From: Nocardioides kribbensis
GTDB taxonomy: Bacteria > Actinomycetota > Actinomycetes > Propionibacteriales > Nocardioidaceae
DNA: 64,000 bases
Reading direction: 5' to 3'
Assembly: GCF_015070375.1 (NCBI RefSeq)
Contig: NZ_JADCLL010000006.1
Span: 186,001-250,000 of the forward strand
Below, piece by piece: positions 28,469-37,410 of this stretch. Position numbers and translations under genes: made by a program. The notes beneath the pieces are model-generated. The model did not search any database and was not told where the DNA came from. It saw nothing but the letters and a program-made list of their open reading frames with translations. The first letter of the stretch is position 1; the number at the start of each line of letters is the position of its first letter.

Positions 28469-29290
28469 TCAGCGGGCCAGGAAGTCCAGCACGGCCTTGT
28501 TGAACTCGGCGGCGTGGCTGACGTTGAAGCCGTGCGGGGCGTCGTCGACGACGACCAGCTCGGCGCCGTCGACGGCCTCGGCGGTGCGCTTGCCGGAGAC
28601 CTCGAAGGGCACCGTGGCGTCACCGGAGCCGTGGATGACCAGGGTCGGCACCTTCACCTTGGCCAGGTCGGCGCGGAAGTCGGTGCGACCGAAGGCGCCG
28701 ATGCAGTCGACCAGCGCCTTGTCCTCGGCCTTGGTCTCGAGGGCGAGCGCCTCCTGGCGCTGCTCCTCGGTCACCTTGAGGGTGCCGTCGACGGAGAAGA
28801 AGTCGGTGGTGAAGCCGTCGAGGAAGTTCTCGCGGTCGTCGCGGGCCCCCTGCTGCATCTCCTGCACGGCCTCCTCGGGCAGGCCGCCGTCGGGGTTGTC
28901 GTCGGTCTTGAGCAGGTAGGGCGGGACCGCGGCGGCGAAGACGGCCGAGTGGACGCGCTCGTCGCCGTAGGTGCCGAGGTAGCGGGCGATCTCGCCGCCG
29001 CCCATCGAGAAGCCGACGAGGGTGACGTCGGAGAGGTCGAGACCGTCGAGCAGACCCTTGAGGTCGGCGGCGAAGGTGTCGTAGTCGTAGCCCTCGCCGG
29101 GCTTGTCGGAGTCGCCGAAGCCGCGCCGGTCGTAGGTGACGACGCGGTAGCCGGCGTCGGTGAGCGCGGGCACCTGCTCCGACCACGAGGCGCCGCTGAG
29201 GGGCCACCCGTGGATGAGGACGACCGGGCGGCCGGTGCCGCCGGTGTCGGAGTACTCGAGGGTGATGCCGTTGCTGGGGATCGTGGTCAC
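28469..29290 (-). CDS. Alpha/beta hydrolase, non-heme chloroperoxidase-like
   Basis: 273-residue alpha/beta hydrolase. LIHGWPLSGASWSEQ gives the oxyanion-hole HGW; LVGFSMGGGEIARYLG holds the nucleophile Ser; the acid and His are in DATVPFE and APHGFNVSHA. The GDSDKPGEGYDYDTFAADLKGLLDGLDL block and overall length match cofactor-free haloperoxidases and esterases. The natural substrate is unknown. GTG 29290 follows GAAAGG nine bases upstream. Divergent from a GNAT gene. Confidence 0.88.
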   Translation of the reverse strand: MTTIPSNGITLEYSDTGGTGRPVVLIHGWPLSGASWSEQVPALTDAGYRVVTYDRRGFGDSDKPGEGYDYDTFAADLKGLLDGLDLSDVTLVGFSMGGGEIARYLGTYGDERVHSAVFAAAVPPYLLKTDDNPDGGLPEEAVQEMQQGARDDRENFLDGFTTDFFSVDGTLKVTEEQRQEALALETKAEDKALVDCIGAFGRTDFRADLAKVKVPTLVIHGSGDATVPFEVSGKRTAEAVDGAELVVVDDAPHGFNVSHAAEFNKAVLDFLAR

Positions 29291-29389
29291 GACGTGTGCC
29301 TTTCGTGGGTGACGTCTGTCTCCCTTCCATGGTGTGTCGCGACCCGGACGAATGGTCCCGCTCACTGGGGTGAGTGACCGCTGCCTAGG

Positions 29390-30157
29390 GTGAGACGGGT
29401 GCACCCCGCCACCGCCGCCGCCGTCGACCGCTCCTACGCCCGCGTCTTCGGCGTCGACGAGGAGGACCTGTGGTGCGACCTCACGGTGCGCACCCACCGC
29501 CGGCTCGGCGACTACCCGGGCTGGTACGTCGCCTGGCGCGGCGAGGGCGTCCACGTCTCCTCCCCCGTCGACGCCCCGGCGGTCGACGCCGGCATGCTCG
29601 CCGGCTGCGAGATCCCCGACCTGCAGGACGTCGCCTTCTGGCGCCGCTTCGCCGACGAGCGTGGTCTGCGGCTGGTGGGGCCCGCGACCCACACCTACCT
29701 CGACGCCGACCCCCTCGCCCGGGGCGGGCGGGTCGGCGACGGACCGGCGGACGCGGCTGGGGACGCGGCTGGGGACGGGGCTGGGGACGGGGTCGTGGTG
29801 CTGGACGCCGCGCAGCGCGAGCAGCTGCGCACCACGGTGCCGGCCGCCGAGTGGGAGGAGTCGGGCTGGGCCGACCGCCCCGCCCTGGCGTGGGGTCTCG
29901 TCGTCGACGGCCGGGTCGTCGCGGCGGCCAACCTCCGGCCGGTGGACGGCGCCCCGCTCGACGTCGGCGTGCTGGTGGCGCCGGCGCACCGCGGGCGCGG
30001 TCTCGCCGAGCGGGTCGGGCGCCACGCGGCGTCATGGGCGGTGCGCCACCACGGCCACGCCCGGTGGCGCAGCCGCGACGACAACGCCGCCTCGCTGGCG
30101 ACGGCCCGCCGGATCGGCTTCGAGACCTGGTGCGCGCAGGTCGCCGTACGCCCCTGA
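29390..30157 (+). CDS. GNAT family N-acetyltransferase
   Basis: 255-residue protein with a C-terminal GNAT domain. VGVLVAPAHRGRGLAERVGRHAASWAVRH contains the acetyl-CoA binding R-G-x-G motif, and RDDNAASLATARRIGFE is the usual late signature. The N-terminal 110 residues are a weaker family region. Between them, residues about 120-137 (GDAAGDAAGDGAGDGVV) come from a short tandem repeat at 29752-29795. Substrate unknown. GTG start at 29390. Confidence 0.8.
   Translation: MRRVHPATAAAVDRSYARVFGVDEEDLWCDLTVRTHRRLGDYPGWYVAWRGEGVHVSSPVDAPAVDAGMLAGCEIPDLQDVAFWRRFADERGLRLVGPATHTYLDADPLARGGRVGDGPADAAGDAAGDGAGDGVVVLDAAQREQLRTTVPAAEWEESGWADRPALAWGLVVDGRVVAAANLRPVDGAPLDVGVLVAPAHRGRGLAERVGRHAASWAVRHHGHARWRSRDDNAASLATARRIGFETWCAQVAVRP
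29752..29795. repeat. In-frame tandem repeat inside the GNAT gene
   Basis: About four units of a 12-base sequence (ggctggggacgc / ggctggggacgg). It keeps the reading frame and encodes an Ala-Gly-Asp linker. Confidence 0.85.
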
Positions 30158-30215
30158 CGCGCGCGACCCCGCCCGCGGGTGCGGACGGGGTCGCGGCGGT
30201 GGTGCCCGGTCGGGC

Positions 30216-30821
30216 TCAGGCGTGGAGGGTGGCGGGCTTCCAGCGGGGGCGGGTCTGCTCGTAGGCCGTGATGTCGTCGGCGTGCCCGAGGGTGATGCCG
30301 ATGTCGTCGAGGCCCTCGAGCAGGCGCCAGCGGGTGTAGTCGTCGATGTCGAAGGAGTCCTCGATCGCGTCGGGACCCTCACCGGCGCGCACGGTGCGCG
30401 ACTCGAGGTCGACGGTGACGGTGGCGCCGGGCTGGGCCTCGAGCAGGTCCCAGAGCTTCTGGACGACCTTCTCGTCGACCTGCGCGGCCAGCAGGCCCGC
30501 CTTGCCGGAGTTGCCGCGGAAGATGTCGGCGAAGCGGGAGGAGACCACGGCCTTGAAGCCGTAGTTCTGCAGCGCCCACACGGCGTGCTCGCGCGAGGAG
30601 CCGGTGCCGAAGTCGGGGCCGGCGACGAGCACCGAGCAACCGGCGTAGGCCGGGTCGTTGAGCACGAAGTCGGGGTCGTTGCGCCACGCGGAGAACAGCC
30701 CGTCCTCGAAGCCCGAGCGCGTCACGCGCTTGAGGTAGACCGCGGGGATGATCTGGTCGGTGTCGACGTTGCTGCGGCGCAGCGGCACGCCGACGCCGGT
30801 GTGCTGGGTGAACTTGTCCAT
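30216..30821 (-). CDS. leuD: 3-isopropylmalate dehydratase small subunit
   Basis: 201-residue LeuD, partner of LeuC in the isomerisation of 2- to 3-isopropylmalate (leucine synthesis). [27 protein letters not shown] is the standard N terminus; [17 protein letters not shown] is the swivel-domain signature. ATG 30821 follows GAAAGG. It lies 31 bases after leuC, so the subunits are coexpressed. Confidence 0.96.
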   Translation of the reverse strand: MDKFTQHTGVGVPLRRSNVDTDQIIPAVYLKRVTRSGFEDGLFSAWRNDPDFVLNDPAYAGCSVLVAGPDFGTGSSREHAVWALQNYGFKAVVSSRFADIFRGNSGKAGLLAAQVDEKVVQKLWDLLEAQPGATVTVDLESRTVRAGEGPDAIEDSFDIDDYTRWRLLEGLDDIGITLGHADDITAYEQTRPRWKPATLHA

Positions 30822-30852
30822 CGGAGGCCTTTCAGGTCGGGCGAGGTCGGCG

Positions 30853-32268
30853 TCAGGCGAGGTCGGCGGGCGAGGACAGGGTGCCGCGCACCGCGGTCGC
30901 GGCGGCGACGGGCACCGACACCAGGTGGGTGCGCCCACCCTTGCCCTGCCGGCCCTCGAAGTTGCGGTTGGAGGTCGACGCGCTGCGCTCGCCGGGCTGC
31001 AGGGTGTCGGGGTTCATGCCCAGGCACATCGAGCAGCCTGCGCCGCGCCACTCGGCGCCGGCGTCCTTGAAGACGACGTCGAGGCCCTCCTGCTCGGCCT
31101 GCAGGCGCACCCGCACCGAGCCCGGCACGACCAGCAGCCGGGTGTCGGGGTCGACCGTGCGGCCCTTGATGATCTCGGCGGCCAGGCGCAGGTCCTCGAT
31201 GCGCCCGTTGGTGCAGGAGCCGACGAAGACGGTGTCGACCTTGACCTCGCGCATCGGGGTGCCGGCCTCGAGGCCCATGTACTCCAGGGCCTTCTGGGCC
31301 GCGACGCGGTCGGACTCGTCGTCGTAGGACGCCGGGTCGGGCACCGCCGAGCCGAGCGGGACGCCCTGGCCGGGGTTGGTGCCCCAGGTGACGAAGGGCG
31401 TCATCTCCGCGGCGTCGAGGACGATCTCCTTGTCGTACTCCGCGTCGTCGTCGGTGACGAGGGTCTTCCAGTGGGCGACCGCGGCGTCCCAGTCCTCGCC
31501 CTTCGGCGCCTCGGGACGGCCCTCGATGTAGTCGAACGTGGTCTGGTCGGGGGCGATGAGACCGGCCTTGGCGCCCCACTCGATGCTCATGTTGCACACC
31601 GTCATCCGGCCCTCCATCGAGAGCTCCTCGATGGCCTGGCCGCGGTACTCCACGATGTAGCCCTGGCCGCCGCCGGTGCCGGTGTGCGCGATGAGGGTCA
31701 GCACCATGTCCTTGGCGGTGACGCCCGCGGGGAGGCTGCCGCTGATCGTGACCGCCATGGTCTTGGGCTTGGCCTGCATGAGCGTCTGGGTGGCCAGCAC
31801 GTGCTCGACCTCCGAGGTGCCGATGCCGAAGGCGATCGCCCCGAAGGCGCCGTGGGTGCTGGTGTGGGAGTCGCCGCACACGATGGTCATGCCGGGCTGG
31901 GTCAGGCCCAGCTGCGGGCCCACGACGTGCACGATGCCCTGCTCGACGTCGCCGAGGGGGTGCAGCCGCACCCCGAACTCCTCGGCGTTGCGGCGCAGCG
32001 TGTCGACCTGGGTCTTGGAGACCGGGTCGGCGATCGGCTTGTCCCAGTCGACGGTCGGGACGTTGTGGTCCTCGGTGGCCAGGGTCAGGTCGGGGCGACG
32101 GACCTGGCGGCCGGCGAGGCGGAGCCCGTCGAAGGCCTGCGGGGAGGTCACCTCGTGGATGAGGTGGAGGTCGATGAAGAGGAGGTCGGGCTCCCCCTCG
32201 GTCGAGCGGACGACGTGCTCGTCCCAGACCTTCTCGGCCAACGTCCTGGCGGTGCGGGTGGCACCCAT
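30853..32268 (-). CDS. leuC: 3-isopropylmalate dehydratase large subunit
   Basis: 471-residue aconitase-family subunit with a [4Fe-4S] cluster. The cluster cysteines are in [10 protein letters not shown] and [45 protein letters not shown] and [24 protein letters not shown] segments are family signatures. ATG 32268. Divergent from an IclR regulator, an arrangement known for NdgR/LtbR-type control of leuCD in actinobacteria. Confidence 0.97.
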   Translation of the reverse strand: MGATRTARTLAEKVWDEHVVRSTEGEPDLLFIDLHLIHEVTSPQAFDGLRLAGRQVRRPDLTLATEDHNVPTVDWDKPIADPVSKTQVDTLRRNAEEFGVRLHPLGDVEQGIVHVVGPQLGLTQPGMTIVCGDSHTSTHGAFGAIAFGIGTSEVEHVLATQTLMQAKPKTMAVTISGSLPAGVTAKDMVLTLIAHTGTGGGQGYIVEYRGQAIEELSMEGRMTVCNMSIEWGAKAGLIAPDQTTFDYIEGRPEAPKGEDWDAAVAHWKTLVTDDDAEYDKEIVLDAAEMTPFVTWGTNPGQGVPLGSAVPDPASYDDESDRVAAQKALEYMGLEAGTPMREVKVDTVFVGSCTNGRIEDLRLAAEIIKGRTVDPDTRLLVVPGSVRVRLQAEQEGLDVVFKDAGAEWRGAGCSMCLGMNPDTLQPGERSASTSNRNFEGRQGKGGRTHLVSVPVAAATAVRGTLSSPADLA

Positions 32269-32360
32269 GGCTCACTCCCTCGTGACGACTGCAGTGCGGT
32301 GCGGCACGGCGACAGGCGTCGCCGGCGGGAGGTCCAGCGTACGACGCGCGTCCCATTGTG

Positions 32361-32508
32361 TGAGACTCGGGTCTTGGCATGCGAGACGCAGGCGGCGTCG
32401 GGTCCGCTGGGGCGCGGCACGCCCGTCCACGGTGTCGGCCAGGTCACAGCGCCGACTTGGCGCCGGGAGGTTGCATCCCATGATCTGAGACGCGAGTATT
32501 GCCATATG
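32361..32508. promoter_or_regulatory. Pair of 23-base direct repeats between leuC and the IclR gene
   Basis: Copy 1 at 32361-32383 (TGAGACTCGGGTCTTGGCAT...) and copy 2 at 32486-32508 (TGAGACGCGAGTATTGCCAT...) agree at about 18 of 23 positions. Copy 2 runs into the ATG of the IclR gene. Two similar sites in a divergent leuC/iclR gap fit operators for that regulator, acting on both genes. Spacing is 125 bases. Confidence 0.55.
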
Positions 32509-33231
32509 GACACCAGCGGAGTGGGCGTGCTCGACAAGGCCGCCATCGTCCTGACCGCTCTCGAGGCCGGGCCGGCCACCCTGGCCGGCCTCGTCACGGC
32601 CACAGGACTCGCGCGGCCCACGGCGCACCGCCTCGCCGTGGCCCTCGAGCACCACCGGCTGGTGGCCCGCGACATGCAGGGCCGCTTCGTGCTGGGACCG
32701 CGTCTGGCCGAGCTCTCGGCCGCCGCCGGCGAGGACCGCCTGCTGGCCACCGCGGGCCCCGTGCTCGCGCGGCTGCGCGACATCACCGGGGAGTCGGCCC
32801 AGCTGTGGCGCCGCCAGGGCGAGCACCGCGTGTGCGTGGCCGCCGCCGAGCGTCCCTCCGGCCTGCGCGACACCATCCCCGTCGGCTCGCAGCTCACGAT
32901 GCGCGCCGGCTCGGCCGCCCAGGTGCTGCTGGCCTGGGAGGACCCCGAGCGGATGCACCGCGGCCTGCAGAACGCCGCCTACTCCGCCGCCGCCCTCTCC
33001 GGCATCCGGCGCCGCGGCTGGGCCCAGTCGGTCGGCGAGCGCGAGCAGGGCGTCGCCTCGGTCTCCGCGCCCGTGCGCTCCCCCAGCGGCAAGATCATCG
33101 CCGCCGTCTCCGTCTCCGGCCCCCTCGAGCGGCTCTCCCGCCAGCCCGGCCGCATGCACGCCCCCGCCGTCCTCGCCGCCGCCGAGCGGCTCTCCGAGTC
33201 GCTGCGGCGGGCTGCGGCCGAGTCGGCCTGA
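32506..33231 (+). CDS. IclR family regulator (NdgR/LtbR-like)
   Basis: 241-residue regulator. An N-terminal winged helix (DKAAIVLTALEAGPATLAGLVTATGLARPTAHRLAVAL) is followed by the IclR effector domain (QLWRRQGEHRVCVAAAERPSGLRDTIPVGSQLTMRAGSAAQVLLAW, then ASVSAPVRSPSGKIIAAVSVSGP). Its divergent position to leuCD is that of Streptomyces NdgR/AreB and Corynebacterium LtbR, which control leucine (and other amino acid) genes. ATG 32506 lies inside the second direct repeat, which suggests autoregulation. Confidence 0.88.
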   Translation: MDTSGVGVLDKAAIVLTALEAGPATLAGLVTATGLARPTAHRLAVALEHHRLVARDMQGRFVLGPRLAELSAAAGEDRLLATAGPVLARLRDITGESAQLWRRQGEHRVCVAAAERPSGLRDTIPVGSQLTMRAGSAAQVLLAWEDPERMHRGLQNAAYSAAALSGIRRRGWAQSVGEREQGVASVSAPVRSPSGKIIAAVSVSGPLERLSRQPGRMHAPAVLAAAERLSESLRRAAAESA

Positions 33232-33242
33232 CCTGCTGCGGG

Positions 33243-33453
33243 TTTCACCAGCCGGCTGGCGAGACCCGCACCTGTCGGCCCGCACGTGGGCCGACAAGTG
33301 CGGGTCCGGGCCGACCGGTGTGACGCATGGGGTCTGCGGGGCGTGCCGCGCCGCTCCCCGCGCCGCTCGCGGGTGTCACCGGCCGGCTGGCGAAACCCGC
33401 ACCTGTCGGCCCGCGCGTGGGCCGACAAGTGCGGGTCCGGGCCGACCGGTGTG
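33243..33453. repeat. Two copies of an 80-base palindromic repeat
   Basis: Copy 1 is 33243-33322 and copy 2 is 33375-33453, nearly identical. Each holds two adjacent dyads: one on CCAGCCGGCTGG (or CCGGCCGGCTGG) and a longer hairpin, CCCGCAC..TGTCGGCCC / GGGCCGACA..GTGCGGG (33265-33304 and 33396-33435). The region lies between convergent iclR and ogt genes and has no coding sense. It could act as terminators, but duplicated composite palindromes look like a REP/REPIN-type element. Confidence 0.85.
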
Positions 33454-33486
33454 GCGGGTGGGGCGTGCGGGTCGGGCGCGAGCGGC

Positions 33487-33966
33487 TCAGAACAGGCCGG
33501 GCCGCTCGAGGCCCAGGAGGAGCTGCTTGCGCTCGAGGCCGCCGGCGTAGCCGGTGAGGCTGCCGTCGGCGCCGATCACGCGGTGGCACGGGATGACGAT
33601 CGGGATCGGGTTGCGCCCGTTGGCCAGTCCGACGGCGCGCGAGGCGGCGTTGGTCATGCCCAGCCGGTGGGCGACCTGACCGTACGACGCGGTCTCGCCG
33701 AAGCCGATCTCGCGCAGCGCGGCCCACACCCGCTGCTGGAAGTCGCTGCCCACCGGGGCGAGCGGGAGGTCGAAGGCGGTCAGCCGGCCGGCGAAGTACG
33801 CCGAGAGCTGCGCGACGGTCGCGGCGAGGACCGGGTGGTCGTCGTCGCGCTCCCCGCGGTCGTGGCCGAGGGCGTCGCTCCACGGGGCGAACTCGATCGC
33901 GCTCAGCGCGCCGTCGGTCTCGACCAGGCGCAGCGGCCCGACCGGGGTGTCGGTCTCGGTCCACAT
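33487..33966 (-). CDS. ogt: Methylated-DNA--protein-cysteine methyltransferase
   Basis: 159-residue suicide repair protein for O6-alkylguanine. Active site IPCHRVIGADGSLTGYAGGLERKQLLLGLE with the acceptor Cys in PCHRV; the helix-turn-helix segment is VWAALREIGFGETASYGQVAHRLG. ATG 33966 follows GAGGAG and is one base past the stop of the Ada-AlkA fusion, so both alkylation-repair genes form one operon. Confidence 0.95.
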   Translation of the reverse strand: MWTETDTPVGPLRLVETDGALSAIEFAPWSDALGHDRGERDDDHPVLAATVAQLSAYFAGRLTAFDLPLAPVGSDFQQRVWAALREIGFGETASYGQVAHRLGMTNAASRAVGLANGRNPIPIVIPCHRVIGADGSLTGYAGGLERKQLLLGLERPGLF

Positions 33967-33967
33967 C

Positions 33968-35686
33968 TCAGGGCTCCTCGGTGGTCGTGGTGTCGCTCAG
34001 GGTGGTGCTTCTAGCGGGGCTCACGGCGGGGCTCACGGCCGGGCTCACGGCCGGGCTCGTGGCGCCCGTGGTGACGGCTCCGGCCCGGGCGTCCGCCGGA
34101 GGGGCGGGCGCGGCCGGCGGCATGAGGGTGTCCCACAGGTACATCAGCGCGTAGGAGCGCCAGGGCCGCCACCGGTCGGCCGCCTCGATCGTGGCGACCG
34201 GGTCGTGGCCCAGACGCCGCAGCGCGTTGCGGACGCCGAGGTCGGTGGGCAGGAAGACGTCGGGGTCGCCCAGGGCGCGCATGGCGACGTAGTCGGCGGT
34301 CCAGGGACCGATGCCGGGCAGCGCCACCATCGCCTTCCAGACCTCGGCCCGCGCCGTGCCGCGGTCGAGCGCGAGGTGGCCCGAGGCCAGGGCGCCGGCG
34401 AGGGCGACGAGGGCCCGGCCGCGGGCGCGCGGCATCGGTAGCGTCTCGGGGTCGGCGGCGGCGAGCGCCGCAGAGCTGGGGAAGAGGTGGGTCAGCCCCG
34501 GGGTCGAGGTGCGCACGACGCGTCCGTGCTCGGCCACGACGCGGCCGGTGACGGTGCGCGCGCCGGTCACGCTGACCTGCTGGCCGATCACGGTGCGGAT
34601 CGCGGTCTCCGGGCCGTCCACCTGCCCGGGCACCCGCAGACCCGGCGTGGCCCGCACCAGGGGGCCCAGCACGGGGTCCCCGGCCAGGTGCTCGGCGACC
34701 GGCAGCGGGTCGCAGTCGGCGTCGACGAGCCGGCGGGCCCGCTCGAGGGCGGCGGTCGTGTCGCGCAGGTCGCTGAGGGCGAGGGTCACCGGCACGAGCA
34801 CGGTCTCCCCCGCCGGCGCGGCGTCGAGGGCCGGGTCGAGGTCGAGGCGCAGCGTGCCGTGCCCGTGGGGCAGGTCGAGCGTGCGGGCGTACCACCCCGG
34901 CCCGGAGACCTCGACGCCCGGCACGAGGTGGTAGGCCAGGAAGGCCAGCAGCGCCTGGCCCGCGAAGGGCGTGCGTACGGCGAGCCGCAGCCCGACGACC
35001 GCGAGGGCCACCGGGTCGTCCACGCCATGCGAGCCGGACGGGTCCCCGCTCTCCACGCCGCCAGCCCCGCCCACGTCTCCCGCACGGCCCGCGCCGCCCG
35101 CGCCGCCGGCACGTCGGCCCGCACCGCGCAGCTGCGACGGGGTCGCGGCGTAGACCGCGCGCACCGTGTCGTTAAACTGCCGCACGCTGGAGAAGCCGGC
35201 GGCGAAGGCGACGTCGGCCAGCCCGAGGTCGGTGGTCTCCACCAGCACCCGCGCGGTCTGCGCCCGTCGTGCCCGGGCGAGGGCCAGCGGGCCGGCGCCG
35301 AGCTCGGCGGTGAGCAGACGGGTCAGGTGGCGCGGGGTGTAGCCCAGGCTGGCGGCGAGACCCTCGACGCCCTCCCTGTCGACGACGCCGTCGGAGATCA
35401 GCCGCATGGCCCGCCCGGCGACGTCGGCGGCGACGTCCCACTGCGGGCTGCCCGGCACGGCGTCGGGCAGGCACCGCTTGCAGGCGCGGTAGCCGGCGGC
35501 CTGGGCCGAGGCCGCGCTGCGGTGGAAGGTGACGTTGCCGGGCGCCGGGGTGCGGGCCGGGCAGGAGGGACGGCAGTAGATGCCGGTGGTGCGCACCGCG
35601 GTCCAGAACATCCCGTCGAAGCGGCGGTCGCGTGACTTCACCGCGCCGTAGCAGGACGCCGGGTCGAGGTCGCTGGGCGGGGTCAC
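33968..35686 (-). CDS. Ada-AlkA fusion: alkylation regulator / 3-methyladenine glycosylase
   Basis: 572-residue three-part protein. Residues about 1-80 are the Ada zinc domain (CYGAVKSRDRRFDGMFWTAVRTTGIYCRPSC, then ACKRC), with four Cys that bind zinc and accept methyl groups from phosphotriesters. Residues 85-190 are an AraC-type HTH (GLADVAFAAGFSSVRQFNDTVR). After a Gly/Ala linker comes an AlkA glycosylase domain with HhH motif LPGIGPWTADYVAMRALGDPD and catalytic Asp. It senses methylation damage and also excises alkyl bases. The C-terminal tail repeats SPAV (34016-34061). GTG start at 35686. Confidence 0.93.
   Translation of the reverse strand: MTPPSDLDPASCYGAVKSRDRRFDGMFWTAVRTTGIYCRPSCPARTPAPGNVTFHRSAASAQAAGYRACKRCLPDAVPGSPQWDVAADVAGRAMRLISDGVVDREGVEGLAASLGYTPRHLTRLLTAELGAGPLALARARRAQTARVLVETTDLGLADVAFAAGFSSVRQFNDTVRAVYAATPSQLRGAGRRAGGAGGAGRAGDVGGAGGVESGDPSGSHGVDDPVALAVVGLRLAVRTPFAGQALLAFLAYHLVPGVEVSGPGWYARTLDLPHGHGTLRLDLDPALDAAPAGETVLVPVTLALSDLRDTTAALERARRLVDADCDPLPVAEHLAGDPVLGPLVRATPGLRVPGQVDGPETAIRTVIGQQVSVTGARTVTGRVVAEHGRVVRTSTPGLTHLFPSSAALAAADPETLPMPRARGRALVALAGALASGHLALDRGTARAEVWKAMVALPGIGPWTADYVAMRALGDPDVFLPTDLGVRNALRRLGHDPVATIEAADRWRPWRSYALMYLWDTLMPPAAPAPPADARAGAVTTGATSPAVSPAVSPAVSPARSTTLSDTTTTEEP
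34016..34061. repeat. 12-base tandem repeat in the Ada-AlkA C-terminal tail
   Basis: About four units of ggctcacggccg, encoding SPAVSPAVSPAVSPA. In frame, outside the enzyme domain. Confidence 0.85.
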
Positions 35687-35777
35687 GTGCCCATCATGGC
35701 CGATGCCCGGTGGCCGGACCGGCGGGAATCGGACACGGCGGGAGCCCTCCCGTGCAGGGGCCTGCGACGATGGTGGG

Positions 35778-37013
35778 GTGAATCACGACACGACACCGCC
35801 CGCGGGCTCCGACCCCGCGGCCGAGGCGCCCTCGCAGACGGCGCCGCGTCGCGGGCGGCGTCGCCGCCCGCGCCGCACCCGCACCGGCGCCGCAGCCGCT
35901 GGAGGGGGCCACCGCACGATGGCGCGTCGCCACCGGCGCACGGTCCTGCGGGTCGTGCTGACCACCCAGCTGTGCCTGGCCCTGCTCACCGCCGCCGCGG
36001 TGACCCTGGCCTACCAGCGCCTCGACGACAACATCGCCGCCGGCAGCGCCATCCCCCACGTCGTGGAGAAGGAGGACGTCGCCGACGACGCCCCGCTGGA
36101 GCCGCTCAACATCCTGGTGATGGGCTCCGACAACCGCGACGGCGAGGGCAACGACATCGACGGGCTCACCGGCGGCGGCCAGCGCGCCGACACCACGATC
36201 CTGGTGCACGTCTCGGCCGACCGCCAGGAGGCCTACGGCGTGAGCCTGCCCCGCGACGCGATCGTGGACCGCCCCGCGTGCCGCGTCGACGGCGAGGAGA
36301 TCCCCGGCGCCGAGGCGGCGATGTTCAACACCGCCTTCGCCGTGGGCGGCCCGCTGTGCACCGTGCAGACCGTCGAGCAGCTCACGGGCATCTACATCGA
36401 CCACTTCGTGGTCCTCGACTTCAACGGCTTCAAGGACATGGTCGACGCGGTCGACGGGGTGGAGGTCTGCATCCCGAAGGACGTCGACGACCCCGAGCAC
36501 GACATCTACTTCGACGCCGGCGTCCAGGAGCTCGAGGGCCAGCAGGCCCTCAACTACGTGCGTGAGCGCACAGTGCTGTCGTCGACCGGCGACATCGGCC
36601 GGATGAAGCGCCAGCAGGCCTTCATCGCCTCCATGGTCAACAAGGTCTTCTCCGCCGGCACCCTCACCCGCGTCGACCGGGTCTACCAGTTCCTCAAGGC
36701 CGCCACCGACTCCATCGAGGTCGACGACCAGATCGACAGCCTGCGCGACCTGACCCAGCTGGCCCGCCAGTTCCGCGACACCGGCCTGACCAAGATCCGC
36801 TTCATCAGCGTGCCGTTCGAGGCCTACGAGCCCGATCCCAACCGTCTGGTCTGGACCGCGGAGGCCGACGCGCTGTGGAAGCGGATCAAGGCCGACGAGT
36901 CGCTGGGCCGCGAGTTCCGCGGGGGCGCCATCTCCGCAGCCGACCCGGTCGACGGCGGCGGGGGCTCGGAGCAGGACGCCGAGGAGGCCGCGGCCGCGGG
37001 GCTCTGCGCCTGA
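35778..37013 (+). CDS. LytR-CpsA-Psr (LCP) family cell-wall ligase
   Basis: 411-residue membrane protein. A basic, Arg-rich cytoplasmic N terminus precedes one membrane helix (LRVVLTTQLCLALLTAAAVTLAY). The extracellular LCP domain has NILVMGSDNRDGEG, GQRADTTILVHVSADRQEAYGVSLPRDAIV and NYVRERTVLSSTGDIGRMKRQQAF, including the Arg/Asp residues that bind polyprenyl phosphate. LCP proteins attach glycopolymers (arabinogalactan, teichoic acid or capsule) to peptidoglycan. GTG 35778 is assumed; an ATG at 35703 would add 25 non-conserved residues. Confidence 0.9.
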   Translation: MNHDTTPPAGSDPAAEAPSQTAPRRGRRRRPRRTRTGAAAAGGGHRTMARRHRRTVLRVVLTTQLCLALLTAAAVTLAYQRLDDNIAAGSAIPHVVEKEDVADDAPLEPLNILVMGSDNRDGEGNDIDGLTGGGQRADTTILVHVSADRQEAYGVSLPRDAIVDRPACRVDGEEIPGAEAAMFNTAFAVGGPLCTVQTVEQLTGIYIDHFVVLDFNGFKDMVDAVDGVEVCIPKDVDDPEHDIYFDAGVQELEGQQALNYVRERTVLSSTGDIGRMKRQQAFIASMVNKVFSAGTLTRVDRVYQFLKAATDSIEVDDQIDSLRDLTQLARQFRDTGLTKIRFISVPFEAYEPDPNRLVWTAEADALWKRIKADESLGREFRGGAISAADPVDGGGGSEQDAEEAAAAGLCA

Positions 37014-37043
37014 GGGCACCTCGGACGGACCCGTCCGGGAACG

Positions 37044-37077
37044 ACGAAGGCCCGGCTCCGAGGAGCCGGGCCTTCGT
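37044..37077 (+). terminator. Terminator after the LCP gene
   Basis: ACGAAGGCCCGGCTC (37044-37058) pairs with 37063-37077 across a 4-base loop; CTGCTT follows. It also precedes the end of the minus-strand tRNA-Glu gene and may serve both directions. Confidence 0.88.
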
Positions 37078-37084
37078 CTGCTTG

Positions 37085-37157
37085 TACCCCCGACCGGATT
37101 CGAACCGGCGCTACCGCCGTGAGAGGGCGGCGTGCTAGGCCGCTACACAACGGGGGC
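37085..37157 (-). tRNA. tRNA-Glu (CTC)
   Basis: 73 bases on the minus strand. Acceptor GCCCCCG pairs with CGGGGGT plus discriminator A. Anticodon arm CCGCC-CTCTCAC-GGCGG gives anticodon CTC, reading GAG. T arm CCGG-TTCGAAT-CCGG. CCA is not encoded. G1 pairs with U72, a wobble. It is downstream of tRNA-Gln on the same strand. Confidence 0.95.
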
Positions 37158-37276
37158 CTTGCGGTGCTGCTGGGATCTGCCTCGCGGCATCTCCCTGACA
37201 ACTCGCGGAACGTTAGCCGAAGCTCCCGTCTCGCACAAAATCGCGGCCTCGCGGCCGCGATCTTGCCGGTTGTCAG

Positions 37277-37348
37277 CTGGGATACTAGGACTCGAACCTA
37301 GAATAACTGGACCAGAACCAGTCGTGTTGCCAATTACACCATATCCCA
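37277..37348 (-). tRNA. tRNA-Gln (CTG)
   Basis: 72 bases on the minus strand. Acceptor TGGGATA pairs with TATCCCA, discriminator G. Anticodon arm ACTGG-TTCTGGT-CCAGT gives CTG, reading CAG. T arm CTAGG-TTCGAGT-CCTAG. CCA is not encoded. It lies between tRNA-Glu and the CPBP protease gene. Confidence 0.95.
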
Positions 37349-37410
37349 ATCGCAGTCGACCCGAGCTCGTCGGACCTGCTGCTCGGCCCGTCTCCGGGCC
37401 GGACAAAACA

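Noticed and set aside
30853..32268. Mobile element or prophage genes anywhere in the window
   Set aside because: No transposase, integrase, phage structural gene or att-like duplication was seen; tRNA-Gln and tRNA-Glu have no integrase beside them.
33243..33453. CRISPR array
   Set aside because: Only two 80-base copies, each internally palindromic, and no regular spacer; no cas genes.
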